Source: CAZYBG01 sp964645155
GTDB lineage: Bacteria > Pseudomonadota > Alphaproteobacteria > Rhodobacterales > Rhodobacteraceae
Direction of reading: 5' to 3'
NCBI GenBank assembly: GCA_964645155.1
Contig: CAZYBG010000141.1
Coordinates: forward strand, 1-6,479
Length of the DNA stretch: 6,479 bases
In this document: positions 1 to 4,492 of the stretch, piece after piece
How positions within the stretch are numbered: position 1 is the stretch's first letter
Layout of the letters: each line of letters opens with the position of its first letter
The notes under the pieces: model-generated
What the model was told of the DNA's origin: nothing
Databases searched by the model: none
The model's input: only the letters and a program-made list of their open reading frames with translations
Made by a program: the position numbers and the translations under genes

Positions 1-668
1 GACCCGGCGGCGGCGAGCCACAGCGCAGCCGCCGCCAGGGCCGGCCCCACCCGCGACGCAGCCCGCGACGCAGCCTGCGTTACCGGCGCGGCTGGCGCCG
101 GCGCCGCCGTGCCCGACCACATCCGCCCGAGCGTGCCGTCGCGGTCGACAAGCGCGTGCCTGAGCGCGCCGGCGACATGGAGCGCGATCGCGGCGAGGAG
201 GACCTTCGTCGCCACCCCGTGCAGCGCCGAGAACGCCGCCGCCACCGCCGCGCTTTCCGGCACCAGCGGCAGGCCCTGGCCGAGGGGCCAGAGGATCGGC
301 GCAAAGCCGGTCGTCGCGGCATGGTGGACCCAGCCCGACAGCGGCACCGCCACCAGCCCGCCATAGAGCGCCCAGTGCACCGTGGCGGCGAGCGCCGTCT
401 CGGCCCGCCGGTCGGGGTGGAGCGGCGCCGGTCGCGGCTGCGCCAGCGCCCAGCCGATCCGCGCCAGCGCGACCAGCAGCACCGCGACGCCGAGCGTCTT
501 GTGCGCCGAGAAGAGCTGCGCCTTCAGCGCCAGTTCGCCGGGGTCGGCCGCGGGCAGGCGGTTCGCGACGAGCCCGAGCGGCGCCAGCGCCAGGATCAGC
601 AGCGCCGTCAGCCAGTGGAACGCCCGCGCGACGCTGCCGTAGCGGGCCGGGGTGTTGGCGATCGGCAT
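1..668 (-). CDS. Cytochrome b561 family membrane protein, N-terminal part (3' end outside window)
   Basis: Di-heme b561 proteins sit in the inner membrane and pass electrons between quinol and partner proteins. The 222 visible residues start at an ATG (666-668) with GGAG seven bases upstream. The sequence opens with a short N-terminus ending in RAFHWL, followed by hydrophobic segments at about 18-36, 56-76, 95-115 and 147-170. Four well-placed His residues (H18, H56, H150, H164) are the likely axial ligands of two b hemes, and the 14-residue H150-H164 spacing is typical of the family (Cytochrome_B561). The E. coli family member CybB is about 176 residues. This protein runs on through an Ala/Pro linker (about 187-205) into a further hydrophobic segment at the window edge, so a C-terminal extension is certain. 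A fused periplasmic domain such as YceI is a guess. It is divergent from fabD and functionally unrelated. Family assignment is confident; the partner is unknown. Confidence 0.85.
   Translation of the reverse strand, partial: MPIANTPARYGSVARAFHWLTALLILALAPLGLVANRLPAADPGELALKAQLFSAHKTLGVAVLLVALARIGWALAQPRPAPLHPDRRAETALAATVHWALYGGLVAVPLSGWVHHAATTGFAPILWPLGQGLPLVPESAAVAAAFSALHGVATKVLLAAIALHVAGALRHALVDRDGTLGRMWSGTAAPAPAAPVTQAASRAASRVGPALAAAALWLAAAG
51..74. repeat. 12-bp direct tandem repeat, two copies, inside the b561 gene linker
   Basis: Two exact copies of CCGCGACGCAGC lie at 51-62 and 63-74, followed by a partial third. On the minus strand they encode repeated Ala-Ala-Ser-Arg in the Ala/Pro-rich linker of the cytochrome b561 protein. 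The period is a multiple of three, so copy-number change would alter linker length and not frame. Confidence 0.8.
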
Positions 669-723
669 CGGCGGGCTCCGCAGGGCTCCGGCGGGGCTGG
701 GGGCGGGGCCGGGGCGCGGCAGG

Positions 724-751
724 AAGCTAGCGCGGATGCCCGCGGAAGCAA
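724..751 (-). promoter_or_regulatory. Possible promoter of the cytochrome b561 gene
   Basis: Read on the minus strand, TTGCTT (751-746) is separated by 16 bases from TAGCTT (729-724). This gives a leader of about 50 bases before the b561 start codon. The -10 match is weak. The call rests only on spacing and on its place in the divergent intergenic region. Confidence 0.25.
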
Positions 752-788
752 AGCGCCGCGGCGGTCATGCAAGCTCTGCGCGAAAGGT

Positions 789-817
789 TTGCGATGCGCA
801 CGATCAGGCGCTATGCC
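789..817 (+). promoter_or_regulatory. Possible housekeeping-type promoter of fabD
   Basis: TTGCGA at 789-794 and TATGCC at 812-817 are separated by 17 bases. They lie about 80 bases upstream of the fabD start, in the divergent region. The GTTTGC...GCTAT arrangement resembles the better acpP promoter at 2733-2760. The -10 element is poor, so this is tentative. Confidence 0.33.
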
Positions 818-854
818 GCGCCCCAGGAGCGGCGACGGGGGCCGCGAGAGAGAC

Positions 855-890
855 CCGCGACAGGGACCGTGACAGGAACCGCGACAGGAG
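855..890 (+). repeat. Three 12-bp tandem repeats that form the fabD leader and ribosome binding site
   Basis: Three contiguous copies of CCGYGACAGGRR lie at 855-866, 867-878 and 879-890, with a degenerate fourth (CCGCGAGAGAGA) at 842-853. Each copy carries an AGG-type Shine-Dalgarno-like core (AGGGA, AGGAA, AGGAG). The last one, AGGAG at 886-890, is five bases from the fabD ATG and is the evident ribosome binding site. The repeats read as Thr-Gly codons in the fabD frame, which explains an apparent but unlikely upstream extension of that gene. Confidence 0.85.
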
Positions 891-895
891 CCGCC

Positions 896-1831
896 ATGAG
901 CCGTGCATTCGTCTTCCCCGGGCAGGGCGCCCAGGCCATCGGCATGGGCCGCGACCTCGCCGCCGCCTATCCGGCCGCGCGGGCGGTGTTCGACGAGGTC
1001 GACGAGGCGCTGGGCGAGAAGCTTTCGGCGCTGGTCTGGGACGGCGACATCGAGCGGCTGACGCTGACCGAGAACGCCCAGCCGGCGCTGATGGCGACCT
1101 CGGTCGCGGCGGTGCGGGCGCTCGCCTACGAGGGCTGGACGGTCGAGACGGCGGCCTTCGTGGCGGGCCATTCGCTGGGCGAGTACTCGGCGCTCTGCGC
1201 GGCGGGCGCGCTCGGCCTCGCCGACACGGCGCGGCTGCTGCGGCTGCGCGGCCGGGCGATGCAGGCGGCGGTGCCGGTCGGCATCGGCGCGATGGCCGCG
1301 ATCCTCGGGCTCGGCTACGAGGCGGTGGCCGCGGTCGCCGCCGAGGCGGCGCAGGGCGGCGAGGTCTGCGAGGCGGCCAACGACAACGACCCCGCGCAGG
1401 TCGTCGTCTCGGGCCATCGCGGCGCGGTGGAGCGGGCCTGCGAGCTGGCGAGGGCGGCTGGCGCCAGGCGGGCGGTGCTGCTGCCGGTCTCGGCGCCGTT
1501 CCACTGCAGCCTGATGGCGCCGGCCGGCCGGGCGATGGCCGAGGCGCTGAGCCACGTGACCCTTGCGCCGCCGCGGGTGCCGCTGGTCGCCAACGTGCGG
1601 GCCTGCGCGGTGGACGAGCCGACGGTGATCGCCGCGCTGCTGGTCGAGCAGGTGACGCACCGGGTGCGCTGGCGCGAGTCGGTCGCCTGGATGGCGCGGC
1701 AGGGCGTCACCGAGTTCTGGGAGATCGGCGCGGGCCGGGCGCTTTCGGGGATGATCCGGCGGATCGCGCCGGAGGTGGCGGTGCGGACCGTCGGCACGCC
1801 GGAGGAGGTGCGGGCCGCGGTGGCGGGCTGA
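896..1831 (+). CDS. fabD: Malonyl-CoA:ACP transacylase
   Basis: FabD moves malonate from malonyl-CoA to the phosphopantetheine thiol of acyl carrier protein in the cytoplasm, supplying extender units for type II fatty acid synthesis. The 311-residue product has the usual family length. It opens with FPGQGAQ (7-13, oxyanion region) and contains the nucleophile elbow GHSLGEY (91-97, Ser93). It also has an Arg in LRLRGR (R118) expected to hold the malonyl carboxylate, the catalytic His in APFHCSLM (H203), and a conserved Gln in LVEQV (Q252). All catalytic residues are present, so it should be active. The ATG at 896 is chosen because it begins the conserved MSRAFVFPGQG and follows AGGAG by five bases. 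In-frame ATGs at 767 and 794 would add an Arg/Thr-rich, repeat-derived tail not expected in the family. fabG starts 91 bases downstream on the same strand, so co-transcription is likely. Confidence 0.97.
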   Translation: MSRAFVFPGQGAQAIGMGRDLAAAYPAARAVFDEVDEALGEKLSALVWDGDIERLTLTENAQPALMATSVAAVRALAYEGWTVETAAFVAGHSLGEYSALCAAGALGLADTARLLRLRGRAMQAAVPVGIGAMAAILGLGYEAVAAVAAEAAQGGEVCEAANDNDPAQVVVSGHRGAVERACELARAAGARRAVLLPVSAPFHCSLMAPAGRAMAEALSHVTLAPPRVPLVANVRACAVDEPTVIAALLVEQVTHRVRWRESVAWMARQGVTEFWEIGAGRALSGMIRRIAPEVAVRTVGTPEEVRAAVAG

Positions 1832-1881
1832 CGCCGCCGGCCGGACGGGGAGCGGAATCGGTACGGGGATCGGGAGGGGGA

Positions 1882-1904
1882 GGCCGCGCGTTGGGCCGCG
1901 CGTT
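1882..1904 (+). repeat. 11-bp direct repeat with 12-bp period in the fabD-fabG gap
   Basis: GGCCGCGCGTT occurs at 1882-1892 and again at 1894-1904, one base apart, just upstream of the fabG ribosome binding site. It may be replication slippage in GC-rich DNA. No regulatory role is evident. Confidence 0.75.
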
Positions 1905-1922
1905 CCCAGGGGAGGAGGCATG

Positions 1923-2660
1923 ATGTTCGACCTGACGGGAAGGGCGGCGCTGGTCACCGGCGCCTCGGGCGGAATCGGCGCCGCGGTGGCGCGCGCGCTG
2001 CACGGCGCGGGGGCGACGGTCGGCATCTCCGGCACCCGGACCGGGCCGCTCCAGGACCTTGCCGCGGCGCTTGGCGGGCGGGTCCATGTGCTGGCCTGCG
2101 ACCTTGCCGACGCGGCGGCGGTGGAGGCGCTGCCGAAGCAGGCGGCCGAGGCGATGGGCGGCATCGACATCCTTGTCAACAATGCCGGCATCACCCGCGA
2201 TGGCCTTCTGATGCGCATGTCGGACGAGGACTGGGCGGCGGTGATCGAGGTCAACCTCAACGCCACCTTCCGGCTCTGCCGGGCGGTGCTGCGCGGCATG
2301 GCCAAGGCGCGCTGGGGGCGGATCGTCAACGTCACCTCGGTGGTGGCGCAGGCCGGCAACCCCGGGCAGGCGAACTACGCCGCCGCCAAGGCCGGCGTCC
2401 TCGGCATGTCGAAGTCGCTGGCGCACGAGATCGGCAGCCGCGGCATCACCGTGAACTGCGTCGCGCCCGGCCTGATCGAGACCGCGATGACCGAGAAGCT
2501 GACCGATGAGCAGCGCCAGCGGATCCTCGCCGGTGTTCCGGCGGGCCGGATGGGGCGGCCCGAGGAGGTGGCGGCGGCGGTGCTCTACCTCGCGAGCGAG
2601 GAGGCCGCCTACGTCACCGGTGCGACGCTGAACATCAACGGCGGCGGCGACATGTTCTGA
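1923..2660 (+). CDS. fabG: 3-oxoacyl-[acyl-carrier-protein] reductase
   Basis: FabG reduces 3-ketoacyl-ACP to (R)-3-hydroxyacyl-ACP with NADPH, the first reduction in each fatty acid elongation cycle, in the cytoplasm. The 245-residue product is a classical short-chain dehydrogenase of normal length. It has the cofactor motif TGASGGIG (12-19), the NNAG motif (86-89), Asn111, Ser139 in NVTSV, and the YxxxK pair Tyr152/Lys156, so the full catalytic tetrad is present. The C-terminus ends in NINGGGDMF, typical of FabG. Two adjacent ATGs exist at 1920 and 1923. AGGAGG at 1913-1918 is one base from the first and four from the second, and family members usually begin Met-Phe-Asp-Leu, so 1923 is preferred. 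It lies downstream of fabD with no clear promoter between them. A GC-rich hairpin begins directly after its stop codon. Confidence 0.96.
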   Translation: MFDLTGRAALVTGASGGIGAAVARALHGAGATVGISGTRTGPLQDLAAALGGRVHVLACDLADAAAVEALPKQAAEAMGGIDILVNNAGITRDGLLMRMSDEDWAAVIEVNLNATFRLCRAVLRGMAKARWGRIVNVTSVVAQAGNPGQANYAAAKAGVLGMSKSLAHEIGSRGITVNCVAPGLIETAMTEKLTDEQRQRILAGVPAGRMGRPEEVAAAVLYLASEEAAYVTGATLNINGGGDMF

Positions 2661-2683
2661 CCCGCCGGCGGGCGCCCGGCGGG
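2661..2683 (+). terminator. GC-rich hairpin after fabG, possible weak terminator
   Basis: CCCGCCGG (2661-2668) pairs perfectly with CCGGCGGG (2676-2683) across a seven-base loop, directly after the fabG stop. No T-run follows, so it could instead be an mRNA-stabilising or Rho-assisted structure. A second short hairpin (7-bp stem, 3-base loop) lies at 2709-2725. Confidence 0.4.
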
Positions 2684-2732
2684 TGGCCCGACCGGCTGCC
2701 GGTACCCGCCCCCGGCCGCCGGGGGAAAGCGT

Positions 2733-2760
2733 TTGCCTCGGCCATCGCTTGTGCTATAGG
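2733..2760 (+). promoter_or_regulatory. Likely acpP promoter with extended -10
   Basis: TTGCCT (2733-2738) and TATAGG (2755-2760) are separated by 16 bases, and the TGC just before the -10 gives an extended -10 element. The leader to the acpP start would be about 100 bases and is very GC-rich. A separate strong promoter is expected because ACP is made in large excess over the other fatty acid synthesis proteins. Confidence 0.6.
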
Positions 2761-2868
2761 CGGCGCGATCCAGGTGGCGGCCCGCCGCAGCCGAAGGGTC
2801 CGCCGGGGGGCGGGCCGGGGATAACCAAGAGACCGGCGCGACAGCCCCGGCAGAGATGAGGAACGGAC

Positions 2869-3108
2869 ATGAGCGACATCGCCGACCGCGTGAAGAAGAT
2901 CGTCGTCGAGCATCTGGGCGTCGAGGAGGAGAAGGTGACCGAGAACGCCTCGTTCATTGATGATCTTGGCGCCGACAGCCTCGACACGGTCGAGCTTGTG
3001 ATGGCGTTCGAGGAGGAGTTCGGGATCGAGATCCCCGACGACGCGGCCGAGACGATCCAGACCTTCGGCGACGCGGTCAAGTTCATCTCCGACGCCGCCG
3101 CCGCCTGA
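2869..3108 (+). CDS. acpP: Acyl carrier protein
   Basis: AcpP is the small acidic cytoplasmic carrier that holds acyl intermediates of fatty acid synthesis on a 4'-phosphopantetheine arm. The 79-residue product has the usual length and the diagnostic GADSLDTVELVMAFEEEF stretch, with Ser37 (in DSL) as the attachment site. Helix II, the surface recognised by partner enzymes, is rich in Glu. The sequence FGIEIPDDAAETIQTFGDAV is typical of alphaproteobacterial AcpP, and the tail is a short Ala run. GAGGAA (2858-2863) lies five bases before the ATG. The gene appears to be its own transcription unit, with a promoter-like site at 2733-2760 and a strong intrinsic terminator at 3133-3160. It lies between fabG and, two genes further on, fabF. 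Confidence 0.98.
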   Translation: MSDIADRVKKIVVEHLGVEEEKVTENASFIDDLGADSLDTVELVMAFEEEFGIEIPDDAAETIQTFGDAVKFISDAAAA

Positions 3109-3132
3109 GCGGGCCGGAGCCACGGAAGGACG

Positions 3133-3160
3133 CGGCGCCCTCCGGGGCGCCGTTTTCGTT
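3133..3160 (+). terminator. Intrinsic terminator of acpP
   Basis: CGGCGCCC (3133-3140) pairs perfectly with GGGCGCCG (3145-3152) around a TCCG tetraloop and is followed by TTTTCGTT. This is a standard Rho-independent terminator 24 bases after the acpP stop. It should separate acpP from the next gene. Confidence 0.88.
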
Positions 3161-3278
3161 CGGGGGGGCGGGAGACAGGCGCGGGGATGCCTGCGGCCGG
3201 GTCGGCCCCGGGCGGCCTGCGGCTGGCGTTCCGGCGCCGCGGCGGGCATGCTGGCGGCCGGAGCGGCGGGAGGCAGCC

Positions 3279-4217
3279 ATGGCGACACTCGAGACGATGT
3301 TCGGCGCGGCCGCGGTCGAGACCTTCCTCGGCCTGCCGCGCTGCCGCGACCTCAGCCGCCTCGATGCGGCGGTCGCCGTGCTCGGGGCGCCGATGGCCAC
3401 GCCCTATGCGAGCGTCGGGCCCTACTGCGCGGCGGCGCCGGCGGTGCTGCGCGCCGCCTCGGCCGCCTATGCGGCCAATCTCGGCCATGTCAACTTCGAC
3501 CTCGGCGGGCCGGTCCTGCCGGAGGCGGTGGCCGCGGTCGATGCCGGCGACGTGGCGCAGGACGAGGCCGACCCGGCGGGCAACCGCGCGCGGATCGCCG
3601 CGGCGGTCGGCACGATCCTCGGCCGCGGCGCGGTGCCGGTACTGGTCGGCGGAGACGACAGCGTGCAGATCCCGATGCTGGAGGCCTGGGGCGCGGCGGG
3701 GCGCGAGATCGCGATCCTGCAGATCGACGCCCATATCGACTGGCGCGACGAGGTGGACGGCGAGCGGATGGGCCTCTCCTCGACGATGCGGCGCGCCGCG
3801 GAGATGGCGCATGTGGTGCAGATCGTGCAGGTCGGCGCACGCGGGATCGGCTCGGCCCGGCCCGCCGACCGGGCCGATGCGGAAGCCGCGGGCGTCGCCT
3901 TCGTGCCGGCGGGCGAGGTGGCGCGGTCGGGCGTCGGCCGCGCGGTGGACCTGCTGCCCGCGGGCGCCGAGGTGGTCGTCTGCCTCGACCTCGACGCGCT
4001 CGACCCCGCGATCATGCCGGCGGTGATCGGCCGCACGGCGGGCGGCCTGTCCTACTGGCAGGTGCTCGAGCTGGTCGCCGGCGCCGCGGGCCGGGGCCGG
4101 ATCGGCGGCGTCGGCTTCGTGGAGTTCATGCCGGAACGCGACGTGGACGGGATGGGCGCGCTGACGGCAGCGCAGCTCCTGACCTCGATCCTGGGGATCG
4201 TGGCGCGGCAGGGGTGA
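3279..4217 (+). CDS. Arginase/agmatinase/formiminoglutamase-family protein with variant metal site
   Basis: The 312-residue product has the ureohydrolase fold signature. Family members use a two-manganese site to hydrolyse guanidino or formimino compounds such as arginine, agmatine or guanidinobutyrate. Visible motifs in order are GGDDS (124-128), DAHID (150-154), CLDLDALDP (235-243, metal ligands D237 and D239) and VEF (Glu282). The usual first motif is GGDHS, so the first metal-ligand His is Asp127 here. The His-Gly that normally precedes FRRA in agmatinases is also absent: the region reads MGLSSTMRRA (164-173). From memory, a group of alphaproteobacterial proteins annotated as agmatinase share these changes, so it may be an uncharacterised subfamily rather than a decayed gene. 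The reading frame is intact. GGAGG (3269-3273) lies five bases before the chosen ATG. It follows the acpP terminator, and no neighbour suggests a substrate. I would not call it speB. Confidence 0.85.
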   Translation: MATLETMFGAAAVETFLGLPRCRDLSRLDAAVAVLGAPMATPYASVGPYCAAAPAVLRAASAAYAANLGHVNFDLGGPVLPEAVAAVDAGDVAQDEADPAGNRARIAAAVGTILGRGAVPVLVGGDDSVQIPMLEAWGAAGREIAILQIDAHIDWRDEVDGERMGLSSTMRRAAEMAHVVQIVQVGARGIGSARPADRADAEAAGVAFVPAGEVARSGVGRAVDLLPAGAEVVVCLDLDALDPAIMPAVIGRTAGGLSYWQVLELVAGAAGRGRIGGVGFVEFMPERDVDGMGALTAAQLLTSILGIVARQG

Positions 4218-4237
4218 GGGGCGACGGCTTGCCCGGC

Positions 4238-4256
4238 GTCGGCGCCGACCGGTCGG
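4238..4256. repeat. Two overlapping 12-bp palindromes after the ureohydrolase gene
   Basis: GTCGGCGCCGAC (4238-4249) and CCGACCGGTCGG (4245-4256) are perfect palindromes that overlap by five bases, beginning 20 bases after the stop codon. They could form a hairpin at the end of the transcript, but no T-run follows, so it is not a standard terminator. A protein-binding site is possible but unsupported. Confidence 0.5.
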
Positions 4257-4376
4257 GGGTGATCGTGGGGCGCCATGCGCGACCTGGCGGCCTCGGTGGC
4301 CGCCTTCCGCCGCGAGGCTAGCGCGCGGATGCGGCGGCCGCGCGGCCGGACTTCCGGACGCCCGCGGGCGCCGGAC

Positions 4377-4409
4377 GGCCGCCGTCGGGCCGCCGTCGGG
4401 CCGCCGTCT
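4377..4409. repeat. 11-bp tandem repeat, three copies
   Basis: GGCCGCCGTCG occurs at 4377-4387 and 4388-4398, and with one final mismatch at 4399-4409. The array ends 14 bases before the EcfG-like -35 element of the next gene. The rest of the 4218-4492 gap is GC-rich sequence, including a palindrome CGCCCGCGGGCG at 4359-4370, without a credible gene. Confidence 0.85.
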
Positions 4410-4422
4410 GCCGGAAAAGACG

Positions 4423-4447
4423 GGAACAGTTCGCGGCGCCTCCGGTT
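4423..4447 (+). promoter_or_regulatory. EcfG-like (general stress sigma factor) promoter candidate
   Basis: GGAAC (4423-4427) is followed after 16 bases by GGTT (4444-4447). The alphaproteobacterial EcfG consensus is GGAAC-N16/17-CGTT, so the -35 is exact and the -10 matches three of four bases. The start codon of the PRC-barrel gene is 45 bases further on, which gives a leader of about 40 bases. No housekeeping-type promoter was seen in this gap. Not all Rhodobacterales carry EcfG. Confidence 0.45.
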
Positions 4448-4492
4448 CGCACTGCCATGCACACCCCCACGCGAACCCGATGGAGAGAAGCC

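Noticed and set aside
156..872. Plus-strand open frame opposite the cytochrome b561 gene
   Set aside because: The product is Arg/Gln-rich without any domain, while the minus strand encodes a clear b561 protein with four heme-ligand His.
767..895. Upstream in-frame extension of fabD from ATGs at 767 or 794
   Set aside because: The added residues come largely from tandem repeats, family members start at the conserved FPGQG region, and the best ribosome binding site serves 896.
608..2359. Long minus-strand open frame (583 codons) opposite fabD and fabG
   Set aside because: It is antisense to two unmistakable genes, its translation is Arg/Pro/His-rich with no recognisable domain, and such frames are expected from GC-biased third positions.
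4457..4492. Upstream ATG for the PRC-barrel gene
   Set aside because: It would put twelve polar residues before the signal peptide and lacks a ribosome binding site; GGAG serves the ATG at 4493.
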